This document shows, one piece after another, positions 8,491 to 18,468 of a stretch of DNA of 64,000 nt. How positions within the stretch are numbered: the first letter of the stretch is position 1; each line of letters begins with the position of its first letter. Under the pieces are notes generated by a model. It ran no database searches. It worked only from the letters and a program-made list of their open reading frames with translations, and was not told the DNA's origin. Origin of the DNA: Fulvivirga ulvae (GTDB lineage Bacteria > Bacteroidota > Bacteroidia > Cytophagales > Cyclobacteriaceae); the NCBI RefSeq assembly GCF_021389975.1, contig NZ_CP089981.1, positions 886,501-950,500 on the forward strand, written 5' to 3'. Both the position numbers and the translations under genes were made by a program.

Positions 8491-9912
8491 ATGAAGATAA
8501 AAAATAAAGTTTTAAAAGACATAGAAATTGAAGGTATTGCAGCAGAAGGCAAGTGTATAACTCACTATGACGGAAAGGTGGTCTTTGTGACGGGTGTGGC
8601 GCCTGGCGATGTTGCTGACATCAAAATAATAAGAAAAAAGAAGTCCTTTCTTGAAGCTATCCCTTTACATATTTCAAAATACTCAACAAAACGGCAAGAG
8701 CCCTTCTGCACCCACTTTGGCACCTGCGGTGGGTGTAAATGGCAACACATTAACTACGATACCCAGCTCGCATACAAGCACCAGCAGGTGATTGACAGCC
8801 TGGAAAGAATAGCCAAGGTACCTTTTTCAAATGTGAGCCGGATACTCCCCTCAGCCAACACCCGTTACTACAGGAATAAGCTTGAATTTACCTTTTCCAA
8901 CAAAAGGTGGCTTACAAAAGAAGAAATTAACAGCGATGAAGACCTGGACAGAAATGCACTGGGCTTCCACATTCCCAAAAGATTCGACAAAATTCTGGAT
9001 ATCGACCATTGCTACCTGCAGCCGGAACCTTCAAACGACATCAGACTCGCAGTAAGGGGGCTGGCCCTTGAACACGACATTTCCTTCTTTGACCTGATCA
9101 CGCAACAGGGCTTTCTCAGAAACCTGATCATCAGGGATACTTCCATTGGTGAGGTTATGGTTATCCTCCAGGTAGCCGGGGACAATAGGGAACAACTTGA
9201 ATTGATACTAGATCACCTGAAAAACACATTCCCGGAGATCACCTCATTAAACTATGTGATAAATACCAAAGGCAATGAAACCTTTCATGACCTGGAAGTA
9301 GTGAACTGGTACGGTAAGCCTTACATAATGGAGGAAATGGCTCTTCCTGATGCCCCCGACAAGGTTGTGAAATTCAGGATCGGCCCTAAATCATTTTTCC
9401 AAACTAATACGGATCAGGCAAACTTACTTTATAAAAAAACCTGGGAGTTGGCAGGATTAACCGGAAACGAGCTGGTTTATGACTTGTATACCGGTACAGG
9501 AACCATTGCCAATTATGTAGCACATAATGCAAAGAAAGTTATAGGTATAGAGTATGTTGAAGCTGCCATTGAAGACGCAAAGGTGAATGCTGAAATTAAC
9601 AACATCAGCAATGCCGATTTTTTCGCCGGTGATATGAAGGATCTGCTCAATGATGATTTTATTCGTACTCATGGTCAGCCAGACGTGATTATCACTGATC
9701 CTCCGAGGGCAGGAATGCACGAAGATGTTTGCAAAGTAATCCTCAATGCCGCCCCGGAACGTATTGTGTATGTAAGCTGCAACCCTGCTACACAAGCAAG
9801 AGATATTGCTATATTGGATCAGAAATATAAGGTGACAGCCGTGCAACCGGTAGACATGTTTCCACACACACATCATGTGGAAAACATAGCGTTACTGGAG
9901 TTAAAAAAATAA
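8491..9912 (+). CDS. rlmD: 23S rRNA (uracil-5-)-methyltransferase RlmD family
   Basis: A 473-residue RNA m5U methyltransferase of the RlmD/RumA family. The N-terminal TRAM domain is about residues 1-62. The 4Fe-4S ligand cluster appears as C-x5-C-x2-C (CTHFGTCGGC, about 72-81) with a later Cys near 175. The SAM-binding motif is YDLYTGTGTIANYV. The substrate motif is TDPPRAGMH, and the catalytic Cys sits in VYVSCNPAT. Bacteroidota homologues are usually called RlmD, but the RlmC/RlmCD/TrmA-like specificity cannot be separated from sequence alone. It heads a short operon with DUF2752 and TM2 genes. Confidence 0.93.
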   Translation: MKIKNKVLKDIEIEGIAAEGKCITHYDGKVVFVTGVAPGDVADIKIIRKKKSFLEAIPLHISKYSTKRQEPFCTHFGTCGGCKWQHINYDTQLAYKHQQVIDSLERIAKVPFSNVSRILPSANTRYYRNKLEFTFSNKRWLTKEEINSDEDLDRNALGFHIPKRFDKILDIDHCYLQPEPSNDIRLAVRGLALEHDISFFDLITQQGFLRNLIIRDTSIGEVMVILQVAGDNREQLELILDHLKNTFPEITSLNYVINTKGNETFHDLEVVNWYGKPYIMEEMALPDAPDKVVKFRIGPKSFFQTNTDQANLLYKKTWELAGLTGNELVYDLYTGTGTIANYVAHNAKKVIGIEYVEAAIEDAKVNAEINNISNADFFAGDMKDLLNDDFIRTHGQPDVIITDPPRAGMHEDVCKVILNAAPERIVYVSCNPATQARDIAILDQKYKVTAVQPVDMFPHTHHVENIALLELKK

Positions 9913-9916
9913 CAAT

Positions 9917-10216
9917 GTGAAAAAGATCAGGGCTATAAGGGTTCGGCTATCAATAGAAGCTCTCATATGGCTGACAGCCCTTATAGCTCTGGCACTGCTT
10001 CCCGCCGGCACTCACACACACTTCTCTTTTTGCCCTCTAAGTAATCTTGGTTTTGAATTTTGCCCGGGGTGCGGCCTTGGGAGATCCGTTTCCCAGGCTT
10101 TTCATGGACAATTCAAGGCCTCTTTTGCCAGCCACCCTCTAGGATTATTCGCAATAATAATATTATCTTACAGGATAATTACATTATCATTTTATTCAAT
10201 CAAGTCAAAAATTTAA
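9917..10216 (+). CDS. DUF2752 small membrane protein
   Basis: A 99-residue protein starting at GTG (no in-frame ATG nearby), four bases after rlmD, so translationally coupled. The first transmembrane helix is at about 12-30. It is followed by the DUF2752 hallmark F-x-F-C-P-G-C-G-L-G-R-S (about 48-57) and a second membrane helix at about 72-92. In Bacteroidota DUF2752 genes are often followed by a TM2-domain gene, as here. The cysteine/glycine motif suggests a metal or thiol site, but no function is established. Confidence 0.8.
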   Translation: MKKIRAIRVRLSIEALIWLTALIALALLPAGTHTHFSFCPLSNLGFEFCPGCGLGRSVSQAFHGQFKASFASHPLGLFAIIILSYRIITLSFYSIKSKI

Positions 10217-10228
10217 CAACAACTAAAA

Positions 10229-10576
10229 ATGGCAAACGCAATGCACTTAATGCCTGAGCTTCAGGGAGAAGAGTTAATTTATATACAGGCGATCGTTGAG
10301 AAAATGGACGAGGAACAGGCAAGAAACTTTATAGGGGTCTATCGGGCAAGAAGAAAAAACCCTCAGGAAATACTCATTTTTTCGTTAATTGGATTACTGG
10401 GCATAGCAGGTATACAGCGCTTTGTGCTTAATCAGGTAGGTATGGGAATCTTGTTCTTCTTAACTGCTGGTTTGTGCTACATTGGCACTATTATAGACAT
10501 TATCAATTACCAGAAAATGTCTTTTGAATATAATCAAAAAATCGCCGACGAGGTGCGTCTGGGCATGCGAATTTAA
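10229..10576 (+). CDS. TM2-domain membrane protein
   Basis: A 115-residue protein. A soluble helical N-terminus (about 1-45, PELQGEELIYIQAIVEKMDEEQ region) precedes a TM2 domain: two close transmembrane helices (about 48-65 and 70-92) joined by a short loop with GIQRFVLNQ, in the place of the usual GxHRFYLG. It lies 12 bp after the DUF2752 gene. TM2 proteins are membrane proteins of unknown role. Confidence 0.82.
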   Translation: MANAMHLMPELQGEELIYIQAIVEKMDEEQARNFIGVYRARRKNPQEILIFSLIGLLGIAGIQRFVLNQVGMGILFFLTAGLCYIGTIIDIINYQKMSFEYNQKIADEVRLGMRI

Positions 10577-10611
10577 AAATTCAGAAGCGGGTAACATATG
10601 AAATACCAGAT

Positions 10612-11682
10612 ATGTTGAAAAAACCCAACTACATAAAGCTGCTGGCAATAGCATTTAGTTTTATTATAATCTATGTGCTATTGCTAAGTATTTTAATAAA
10701 AATAGAGGCCGCTCACCCTCAGGCCAACATCAAAAGCTTTGACGACGCCCTATGGTTCTCAATAGTTACTTTAACCACCGTGGGCTACGGAGATTTACAC
10801 CCTGTAACTGATCAGGGTCGCCTTTTCGGTTCTATATTCCTTATCTTCAGTCTCGGCTTCTATGGCGTGCTTATCGGACAAATCACCAACATTATGAATA
10901 CCGTTAAAGAAAATAAAAAGCTTGGACTTGATGGTACCAGTTTCACTAACCATGTAGTCATGATCGGCTGGTCTGATTTTGGCAAAGCTGTGGTTGATCA
11001 ACTGGTTGCTGCCAATAGAAACATAGCCATAGTAACTAAAGAGAAGGATAATATTGATATTATCCATGAATATTACTCGACCAAACAAGTTTTTACGCTA
11101 TTCTCCGACTACAATAATTTTGATCTCCTCCATAAGGTAAATATAAGAGAAAGCTCTATCGTATTTGTCAACCTTAAAGATGATACCGAGAAGCTGGTAT
11201 ATGTACTGAATATGAAAAAGCATTATGAAAATCTAAACTTTGTAGTTACGCTTGACAATTCCAATCTTAAAAGCACATTCCACAGCGCAGGCGTGACCTA
11301 CGCCGTTTCCAAACATGAAATTGCCTCAAAACTACTGGCAAGCTATATCTTCGAGCCCGATGTAGCTGTTTATAGTGAAGAAATTATCGCTTACCCTCAA
11401 ACTGATGAAGACTATGATATCAAGCAGTTTATGGTGCTGGATAACAATCCGTTTAAGGACCACTTTTATGAAAAGGTATTTTTTGACTTGAAAAAAGAAT
11501 TCAACGTGGTGCTTCTGGGAATTGTCAAGGTTGGCGACGGTAAAAGAAAACTACACAAAAACCCCTCCGAAACTATTAAAGTGGCTACGGGAGACTACCT
11601 GATCATGCTGACCAATAAAACCGCCATTAAAAAATTGAAGGGATTTTTCGCCGTAGAGGAAGGATACATATCAGGCTTTTAA
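10612..11682 (+). CDS. two-TM potassium channel with RCK (TrkA-N) domain
   Basis: A 356-residue ion channel subunit. It has a transmembrane helix at about 8-28, a pore loop with the K+ selectivity filter TTVGYGD (about 56-62), a second helix at about 73-95, then an RCK domain from about 108 (VVMIGWSDFGKAVVDQL, a Rossmann-type nucleotide or Ca2+ sensing unit). A C-terminal RCK_C-like subdomain (about 265-350) is also present. The build matches MthK/Kch-type channels that assemble as tetramers in the inner membrane. It follows the TM2 gene by 35 bp, probably in the same transcript. Confidence 0.9.
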   Translation: MLKKPNYIKLLAIAFSFIIIYVLLLSILIKIEAAHPQANIKSFDDALWFSIVTLTTVGYGDLHPVTDQGRLFGSIFLIFSLGFYGVLIGQITNIMNTVKENKKLGLDGTSFTNHVVMIGWSDFGKAVVDQLVAANRNIAIVTKEKDNIDIIHEYYSTKQVFTLFSDYNNFDLLHKVNIRESSIVFVNLKDDTEKLVYVLNMKKHYENLNFVVTLDNSNLKSTFHSAGVTYAVSKHEIASKLLASYIFEPDVAVYSEEIIAYPQTDEDYDIKQFMVLDNNPFKDHFYEKVFFDLKKEFNVVLLGIVKVGDGKRKLHKNPSETIKVATGDYLIMLTNKTAIKKLKGFFAVEEGYISGF

Positions 11683-11773
11683 AATTTAAGAGTTTTACTT
11701 AGTACAAATTAGGTGTTTACCCTTACAATCCAGAGCTCATACGTAACCATATTTGTATAAAAATACTCTGGTT

Positions 11774-12301
11774 ATGAAAACTTCAATAAAAGCTCTTTTC
11801 TATGTATCATTATTCACGGGCATCTTAGCTTTTCATAACAAAACAAGGGAATCAAATACGTTTGACTACAAGGGAAATACTTTCCAAATTCCCCACGCAT
11901 ATCTGGAAGCTTTTGGAATACACCCTGATAAGAGATCGTATGATTATGATCTTCACCTGGGATCCGCTGCCAAAGCCGAGTTTATACAAACACCTGCCCT
12001 CAATTACATATACTTTGACCTGCATGGCGATAATCCTGATGCTATTAGTTCCGGAACTTATAATTTCAAGGAATCAGAAGACAAGGACAGGGATCCTTTT
12101 ACTTTTACGGGCGCAGAAGTACTTATAAATTATGATATCAATAATAAAAGGGGTGAATCTTTATATGCTACAAGTGGCACTGTTAAAGTGTCGCAGTGGA
12201 AGGATAAGTATGTAATTGAGTTTCACCTGAAACTGGACAATGGTGAAAACATAGAAGGTGTTTACAAAGGCAGGCTGCTGGACTGGGAAGCCGGTGCCTG
12301 A
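11774..12301 (+). CDS. secreted protein of unknown function
   Basis: A 175-residue protein started at ATG 11774; a TTG 21 bases upstream would give a poorer signal sequence. Residues 1-19 form a likely signal peptide. The mature part is beta-rich, with FDYKGNTFQIPHAYLEAFG near its start and alternating hydrophobic strands later (TGAEVLINYDI, SGTVKVSQW, YVIEFHLKLDNG). It resembles small extracytoplasmic beta-sandwich proteins of Bacteroidota, but I do not recognise a named family. It is monocistronic between the K+ channel and convergent clpB. Confidence 0.65.
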   Translation: MKTSIKALFYVSLFTGILAFHNKTRESNTFDYKGNTFQIPHAYLEAFGIHPDKRSYDYDLHLGSAAKAEFIQTPALNYIYFDLHGDNPDAISSGTYNFKESEDKDRDPFTFTGAEVLINYDINNKRGESLYATSGTVKVSQWKDKYVIEFHLKLDNGENIEGVYKGRLLDWEAGA

Positions 12302-12434
12302 AACTGCATTACCTGCTAACTGACCATGAGGGGGGCTTGTGTTAGAAAAATATCTAAAATTTTAGCTACTCTTTGGAAAACGCTGGTTTAATAAAATGGG
12401 CGTATTTTAAAGGGGAATAAATATAGAAAAGGTA

Positions 12435-12458
12435 GTCCCAGGGAACCACCCCCGGGAC
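12435..12458 (-). terminator. possible terminator after clpB
   Basis: Stem GTCCC/GGGAC extended by GGG/CCC past one mismatch, loop AACCAC, about 36 bp past the clpB stop. It is followed on the minus strand by only a short T-rich stretch, so this is a weak call. Confidence 0.4.
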
Positions 12459-12493
12459 CGTTCAACCTAAACCCAAATACCAACTTCACATAC

Positions 12494-15100
12494 CTAAACT
12501 TCAACCTCGTCGAGATTTATAAATTCAATCTGACCGCTTTCACCAAGACTAACGCCTACTATTGCGTCTTTATTGATCTTACCGGCCAATATTTCTTTAG
12601 ATAATTCATTCAATATCTCTCGTTGCAGCACCCTTTTTAATGGCCTTGCCCCAAACTGAGGATCAAAGCCCTTCTTTGCAAGGTGATCCAATGCATCAGA
12701 TGATATTTCCAGCTTAATACCAGTCTCTGCAAGCCTCTTCTGAATTTGCTTAAATTGAATATCCACAATCTTACGGACATCCTGCCTTGAGAGTGGCCTG
12801 AACATTATTGCTTCATCCACTCGGTTCAGAAACTCGGGCCTTACCGATTTTTTCAGCAATTCAAAGACCTCATCCTTCGTTTTGTCGATAACTTCTTCCA
12901 GGTTATCGTCATTTAAGCCTGCAAAATTATCCTGAATTATGGAAGAACCAATATTTGTCGTCATTATTATGATCGTATTTTTAAAATTCGCTACACGACC
13001 CTTATTATCAGTTAGTCTTCCATCATCCAAAACCTGTAACAAAATATTGAATACATCAGGATGAGCCTTCTCTATCTCATCAAGTAAAATCACAGAATAC
13101 GGTTTTCTTCTCACTGCTTCGGTAAGCTGACCTCCTTCATCATATCCTACATATCCCGGAGGCGCTCCTACCAGTCTGCTCACAGAATGCCTCTCCTGAT
13201 ATTCGGACATATCTATCCTTACCATAGCATTTTCATCATTAAAAAGATATTCAGCTAAGGCCTTTGATAGCTCTGTCTTACCAACGCCTGTTGTCCCAAG
13301 AAAAATGAACGAGCCAATCGGCCTTTTAGGATCCTGCAGTCCTGCCCTACTCCTGCGCACAGCATCAGAAAGAGCCCGTATGGCTTCCTCTTGTCCTGCT
13401 ATGCGTTTTCTTAATTCCTGCTCCAAAGATAACAGTTTTTCTCGTTCACTTTGCAACATTTTTGACACCGGAATTCCGGTCCACCTGGCCACAACCTCAG
13501 CAATATCCTCGGAATCAACTTCTTCCTTCATCAAACTTTCTTCCTGAATTTCCGATATTTTTTTCTGGTGCTCTTCAAGCTGTTTTTCAGCCTCTACTAT
13601 TTTACCATAACGGATCTCCGCTACTTTGCCAAAATCGCCACTTTTTTCAGCCTGTTCAGCCTCAAATTTCAACCTGTCAATCTCCTCTTTCTGATGCCTT
13701 ATACCCTGAATTACAGCCTTTTCATTCTCCCATTTGGCCTTGAGATCATTACGTTTTTCTGTAAGGTCGGCGATATCCTTGGTAAGCTGCCGCTCTTTCT
13801 CCTTATCCTTTTCCCTTCTGATGGCCTCCCGTTCAATTTCAAGTTGCATTACACGCCTGTTCAGTTCATCGAGTTCTTCAGGAAGTGAGTCCATTTCCAG
13901 CCTCAGCTTGGAAGCAGCCTCATCCATCAGGTCTATAGCTTTGTCGGGCAAAAATCTGTCTGATATATATCTTTGCGAAAGCTCAACCGAAGCAATTACC
14001 GCATCGTCTTTGATGCGCACACCGTGGTGTATCTCATATTTGTCTTTAATACCTCTCAAGATAGAGATTGCATCCTGGGCCGATGGCTCATCAACGGATA
14101 CCGACTGAAACCTTCTTTCAAGGGCTTTGTCCTTCTCTACATACTTTTGGTATTCTTTAAGTGTAGTGGCTCCGATGGCATGTAACTCACCTCGTGCCAG
14201 CGCAGGTTTGAGCAGGTTTGCTGCATCCATGGCACCTTCGCCACCTCCGGCACCTATCAGTGTGTGAATCTCGTCAATGAAGAGTATGATCTGCCCTTCG
14301 GAGTCCGTCACCTCTTTAATAACAGCCTTCAACCTTTCCTCAAATTCACCCTTATACTTAGCCCCTGCCACCAGCAGGCCCATATCAAGGGATATGAGTA
14401 TCTTATCTTTGAGGTTTTCCGGCACATCACCATCTACAATCCGCTGAGCCATGCCTTCGACAATGGCTGTTTTACCTACACCTGGTTCGCCCAGTAGAAT
14501 CGGGTTATTCTTCGTTCGCCTCGAAAGTATCTGCAGCACCCTCCGTATCTCATCATCACGACCGATCACAGGATCAATTTTGCCCTTTTTGGCCTGATCA
14601 TTAAGGTTAATTGAATATCGCTCCAACGAGCGGTATTTTGATTCAGCGTTTTGATCTGTCACTTTGCTCCCTCCTCTCAATTCTTTAATTCCTGCGACCA
14701 GTCCCTTTCGGTCAAACCCAACATCCTTCAGCAAAGTTGCTGTTTTATCTCTGCCTTCCAGTAGGCCAAGAATAATATGTTCTACGGCAATATACTCATC
14801 CTTAAACTCCTTCAGCTCTTTTTCTGCTCTTTGCAATGCTGCTGCCGAGTCGTTAGACAAATAAGGCTGCTGCCCACTCACCTTTGGATACCCGTTAATG
14901 AGCTCATCAAGCCTCGCATCCAAATGTTGTCTATTAACATTTAACTTTTTAACCAGAAAAGAAATTACATTCTCATCTGACGCCAGGATAGCCTTCATCA
15001 GATGTCCGGGCTCAATAGCCTGTTGCTGGTTGCCGGTAACTATTTCAGCCGCCTTCTGAAGCACTTCCTGTGATTTGATTGTATATTTATCGAAATTCAT
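12494..15100 (-). CDS. clpB: ATP-dependent disaggregase ClpB
   Basis: An 868-residue Hsp100 chaperone that works with DnaK to pull proteins out of aggregates. The N-terminal Clp_N double repeat is about 1-145. The first AAA+ module has Walker A GEPGVGKT (near 205) and Walker B ILFIDEIHTL. The coiled-coil M-domain (about 400-530) is present, which separates ClpB from ClpA. The second AAA+ module has GTTGVGKT (near 605) and VILLDEIEKAH, and a C-terminal D2-small domain follows. Length and order are typical. It starts at ATG 15100. I saw no CIRCE-type inverted repeat upstream. Confidence 0.98.
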   Translation of the reverse strand: MNFDKYTIKSQEVLQKAAEIVTGNQQQAIEPGHLMKAILASDENVISFLVKKLNVNRQHLDARLDELINGYPKVSGQQPYLSNDSAAALQRAEKELKEFKDEYIAVEHIILGLLEGRDKTATLLKDVGFDRKGLVAGIKELRGGSKVTDQNAESKYRSLERYSINLNDQAKKGKIDPVIGRDDEIRRVLQILSRRTKNNPILLGEPGVGKTAIVEGMAQRIVDGDVPENLKDKILISLDMGLLVAGAKYKGEFEERLKAVIKEVTDSEGQIILFIDEIHTLIGAGGGEGAMDAANLLKPALARGELHAIGATTLKEYQKYVEKDKALERRFQSVSVDEPSAQDAISILRGIKDKYEIHHGVRIKDDAVIASVELSQRYISDRFLPDKAIDLMDEAASKLRLEMDSLPEELDELNRRVMQLEIEREAIRREKDKEKERQLTKDIADLTEKRNDLKAKWENEKAVIQGIRHQKEEIDRLKFEAEQAEKSGDFGKVAEIRYGKIVEAEKQLEEHQKKISEIQEESLMKEEVDSEDIAEVVARWTGIPVSKMLQSEREKLLSLEQELRKRIAGQEEAIRALSDAVRRSRAGLQDPKRPIGSFIFLGTTGVGKTELSKALAEYLFNDENAMVRIDMSEYQERHSVSRLVGAPPGYVGYDEGGQLTEAVRRKPYSVILLDEIEKAHPDVFNILLQVLDDGRLTDNKGRVANFKNTIIIMTTNIGSSIIQDNFAGLNDDNLEEVIDKTKDEVFELLKKSVRPEFLNRVDEAIMFRPLSRQDVRKIVDIQFKQIQKRLAETGIKLEISSDALDHLAKKGFDPQFGARPLKRVLQREILNELSKEILAGKINKDAIVGVSLGESGQIEFINLDEVEV

Positions 15101-15235
15101 ATCCGGTAATTTTTCATTTAAACTACTCTGATCAAATAACCAGCCATTCTCTGAAATAGAGAAAAAGCAGAAATTATGTCAGTTTTTTGATAAAAAAATG
15201 CTATTTTGATGTCATAGTGTCTTGTAAACTATCTA

Positions 15236-16537
15236 ATGATGAAACTCCTTAAACAAACCGTGTTGACTTGTCTGCTTATAGCAGGTATCAACGAAGCTAC
15301 GACTGCTCAACTGAATTTGCCGGAAGATGAAGCATTAAGTAAAAAAGCGCAGAATGAACATGCCATGTTCTCCGATAGCTTCAAATTCAAGAAAACAAAA
15401 GAAGCACGGATACACCTTGCCTGGTTATTATCAAACACGCCCGAGATTCATGAAAGCATATATATTAACGGCATTAAGCTATATCAGGATTTCGCGGATG
15501 ACGAGAATAACCCAAAAGCCCGGATTTATCAGGATTCGGTCTTGTTACTATATGATCTTCGGATAAAATATTTTAATAACGAAAAGGACCTTGTTGACAG
15601 AAAAGCTTCGGCCGCTTATAAATATTATCGTAACCGGGATAATAAAACTATGGATTTGTTCAATGTCTTTGAGCGGACCTATGAGCTTAATAAAAAAGAT
15701 GTAGGCACCAATAACCTCGCTACTTATATGGATGTAACCCGCAAGTACCATAAGATTAAGCCTCTGACTAAGGAAGAGATCCTGGAGCGCTACTACCGGG
15801 TAATAGATGCAATAGATTATAAAGAACAGCAAACCGGTGAAGGTGAGACTTTCGAGAAGATCAGGGCAGTAGCCACAAAAATTTTACTGGAGATCATCAA
15901 CATTGACTGTAATGTAATTAAAAATGACCTTGTCCCCCGAATGAAGAAAGACCCTAACATGGCACCCAGAGTTATATCACTCTCGCTATCGCAAGGGTGT
16001 ACCAATGAGCCTTATTTTGAAGAAGCTGCCAAAATACTCATGAAGGACAAACCGGACTACGCGCTTCTGAGATTTCTGGCCATTAAAGCAGCCGAAAAAG
16101 GACAAATGGATGAAGCCATGCAGTATTTCAACCGTGCTATTGAGGCTACAAACGATCAATCAAAGAAAGCACAGGTATATTATGACATAGCTGTTCAGCA
16201 AAACAAGGCCAACAACAAACCAGAAGCCAGGAGGTATGCCGAAAAGGCAGTGGAGATTGATGCTAATTTCAAAAAAGCATATAAGCTGATCGGCGACCTG
16301 TATTACAGCAGTTTCAATGATTGTAAAAAGGAAGAAAGCTGGGTAAAAGATCGCGCCGTTTACTGGCTGGCTTACGACATGTATCAGAAAGCAGGAGATC
16401 AGGAAGCTATGAGTAGCGCAGAGGCTCAGTTTCCATCCATGAGCGATATTTTTACCGAAAATCGCGAAGAAGGGCAGACCATAAACGTGAATTGCTGGAT
16501 CAACCGCTCAACTAGTATAAGGAGGCGAAAAGAGTAG
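15236..16537 (+). CDS. secreted TPR-repeat protein
   Basis: A 433-residue exported protein. Its signal peptide covers about 1-24 (core LTCLLIAGI, cleavage near TTAQ). Helical repeats follow, clearest as TPRs at about 275-355 (ALLRFLAIKAAEKGQMDEAMQYFNRAIE; YDIAVQQNKANNKPEARRYAEKAVEI). A family with this length and the conserved YxxY-type middle region is common in Bacteroidota and uncharacterised. It is probably a periplasmic or outer-membrane scaffold. The HEAT-like gene follows 23 bp later, probably in the same transcript. Confidence 0.75.
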   Translation: MMKLLKQTVLTCLLIAGINEATTAQLNLPEDEALSKKAQNEHAMFSDSFKFKKTKEARIHLAWLLSNTPEIHESIYINGIKLYQDFADDENNPKARIYQDSVLLLYDLRIKYFNNEKDLVDRKASAAYKYYRNRDNKTMDLFNVFERTYELNKKDVGTNNLATYMDVTRKYHKIKPLTKEEILERYYRVIDAIDYKEQQTGEGETFEKIRAVATKILLEIINIDCNVIKNDLVPRMKKDPNMAPRVISLSLSQGCTNEPYFEEAAKILMKDKPDYALLRFLAIKAAEKGQMDEAMQYFNRAIEATNDQSKKAQVYYDIAVQQNKANNKPEARRYAEKAVEIDANFKKAYKLIGDLYYSSFNDCKKEESWVKDRAVYWLAYDMYQKAGDQEAMSSAEAQFPSMSDIFTENREEGQTINVNCWINRSTSIRRRKE

Positions 16538-16560
16538 CACCCCTCATTTTTTGCTTTGTC

Positions 16561-17100
16561 ATGATCTCCAAAGAAATAAAAGTAGTGGATATAAGAGAAG
16601 AATTATTAAAAGAGCACTCCAAATCAAACGCCAATAAAATCGCCCGTTACATTTCTGATGACGCCAGGCGTTTTGGTTTGCTTATGGTACTGTTTCTGAG
16701 TAATGAATATCGGGTGACTCAAAGGGCGGCTCAGGTTGTAAGCATTTGCACAGATAACTATCCTGATTTAATATCACCATACTTAAAGCAATTGATATTA
16801 AACCTGAGGAATGATATTCATGACGCTGTAAAGAGAAACTCTCTAAGGATACTGCAAAACATAGAACTACCGGACAGCCTCCACGGGGAGATGGCCGACA
16901 TAGGATTTAGCATATTAGCTTCAGGGGAGGAGCCTGTTGCGATAAAGGTATTTGCTATGACCGTACTGGCCAACCTCTGCAAAAGGGAGCCGGATCTGAA
17001 AAATGAATTACAGATCATAATTGAAGACCAAATGCCATACGGATCGGCAGGCTTTATTAGCCGTGGCTCCAAAATATTAAAAAGGCTTCAACATTACTGA
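16561..17100 (+). CDS. HEAT-repeat-like helical protein
   Basis: A 179-residue soluble all-helical protein with no signal peptide. Successive helix pairs (RRFGLLMVLFLSNEYRVTQRAAQVVSICTD; HDAVKRNSLRILQNIELP; EPVAIKVFAMTVLANLCKREP) have the spacing of HEAT/armadillo repeats. The C-terminus reads SRGSKILKRLQ. Such proteins usually serve as protein-binding platforms. It follows the exported TPR gene by 23 bp. The partner is unknown. Confidence 0.6.
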   Translation: MISKEIKVVDIREELLKEHSKSNANKIARYISDDARRFGLLMVLFLSNEYRVTQRAAQVVSICTDNYPDLISPYLKQLILNLRNDIHDAVKRNSLRILQNIELPDSLHGEMADIGFSILASGEEPVAIKVFAMTVLANLCKREPDLKNELQIIIEDQMPYGSAGFISRGSKILKRLQHY

Positions 17101-17133
17101 AGAAGCCTTACTTAACTAACTGATTAAAGCTGT

Positions 17134-18468
17134 TTACTTGACTTGTTTTTCTGAAAGCTCAAATCCTTGTTCGGATAGTTCTTTCAAAATTGGTGTATAA
17201 ACGTCCTTTTCAATGGGGATCTTAACCCCTTTTGATTTTATTTTCCCTTCCAGTATTAGTTTTGCAGCTATTCCCACAGGCAGTCCTACGGTTTTGGACA
17301 TGGCCGTGTTTTTCATATCATCACCAGTAGCCACAAGGGTACTATGGATCTCGCGTGGCTTACCAGCTTCAAGATATTCAAACTTATGCCACATCACGAT
17401 CATATCCTTATCGTCAGGGCTAAGCGTCCATTTCTTCTTTAAAATATGCTCCAGTATTTGGGCAGGTGTTCCCTTATCAAGCCCTACTTTCACATCATCG
17501 AATACACCAGACCACCTTAAGCGGTGCATCTCAGGTCCATCAAGCTCCAGATTCATGTAATGAGCCAACTTCAATTCTACCGTATCATAGGGATTGTACG
17601 ATAAGAAGGAATTAATAAACTGCCTGTGAGTCATTTCCTCAACTCCCTCCATTTCGTACGTGTCGTCAGTGGCTCCAAGCTGAACAAAAATATCCCATGT
17701 TCGGCAAAAACCCGGTTTTCTAAAGGTACCCCGGTATATCGTTTTTATTCCACGCAATCCATAAACATCAAGATACTTCAACGAATCCCGATTAGCATAG
17801 CCCTCAAAATATCCGTAACCTGGGATGTGAACCTGTTCGGTTCTTCTAAACAACTTATGGTAAGGAATGTACTTGTATTTCCCTTCCTGGATAAACTTTA
17901 CTATTCCTTGTCCGGCAAGTACCACATTCCTTGGGTTCCAGGTAAATTTATACTCCCAGGGATTATCGTCATCAGCACTTGGAGCCAGCAAACCTCCTGT
18001 AAATGACTCAAAGGCGGTAAGCTTGTGTCCCGCGTCCCTTATATGATCAATTACCTTCATGGCAGACATATGATCGATGCCCGGGTCCAGGCCACACTCA
18101 TTCAGAATAATAATATTTTTTTCTTCTGCAGCCTGGCTGAGTGCCTTCATCTCATCTGACACATAAGATGCGGTAATCATATCAATACCCTTATCTACAC
18201 ATATACCTGCTACAACCGGATGAAATTTAGCCGGCAGCATAGATATTACTATATCTGACTTGGCTATTTCGTCTACACGTTGAGACTCGTTGAGAATGTC
18301 GAATTGAAAAGCACTGCTATTTTTACTCTCGGGGCATTTTTCCTGGGCAAGTTCCAGGCTATAGTCCCCTACGCGGACATGCCAGTCATTGCCTTGCGCA
18401 TGCAGCAATAAATAATCTATGAGTGACGAAGCCGACCGGCCCGCACCAAGCACTAAAATATTTTTCAT
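17134..18468 (-). CDS. saccharopine dehydrogenase family protein
   Basis: A 444-residue enzyme started at ATG 18468, directly before the nucleotide-binding MKNILVLGAGRSASSLIDYL; a TTG at 18498 would add ten residues. The N-terminal Rossmann domain (about 1-125) is followed by the saccharopine-reductase/dehydrogenase C-terminal domain (NECGLDPGIDHMSAMKVID near 125, ESFTGGLLAPSADDDNPWEYKFTW near 155). This places it with alpha-aminoadipate-semialdehyde/saccharopine oxidoreductases of lysine metabolism. Bacteroidota make lysine by the DAP route, so a catabolic role is more likely. No lysine-degradation genes are adjacent. Confidence 0.85.
   Translation of the reverse strand: MKNILVLGAGRSASSLIDYLLLHAQGNDWHVRVGDYSLELAQEKCPESKNSSAFQFDILNESQRVDEIAKSDIVISMLPAKFHPVVAGICVDKGIDMITASYVSDEMKALSQAAEEKNIIILNECGLDPGIDHMSAMKVIDHIRDAGHKLTAFESFTGGLLAPSADDDNPWEYKFTWNPRNVVLAGQGIVKFIQEGKYKYIPYHKLFRRTEQVHIPGYGYFEGYANRDSLKYLDVYGLRGIKTIYRGTFRKPGFCRTWDIFVQLGATDDTYEMEGVEEMTHRQFINSFLSYNPYDTVELKLAHYMNLELDGPEMHRLRWSGVFDDVKVGLDKGTPAQILEHILKKKWTLSPDDKDMIVMWHKFEYLEAGKPREIHSTLVATGDDMKNTAMSKTVGLPVGIAAKLILEGKIKSKGVKIPIEKDVYTPILKELSEQGFELSEKQVK

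Noticed and set aside
13305..14864. Several 66-124 codon ORFs antisense to clpB
   Set aside because: clpB is unmistakable and continuous; these are shadow frames rich in Ser/Leu with no family match.
17082..17109. AAGGCTTC/GAAGCCTT inverted repeat at the end of the HEAT-like gene
   Set aside because: The stem includes coding sequence and no T run follows; weak as a terminator.
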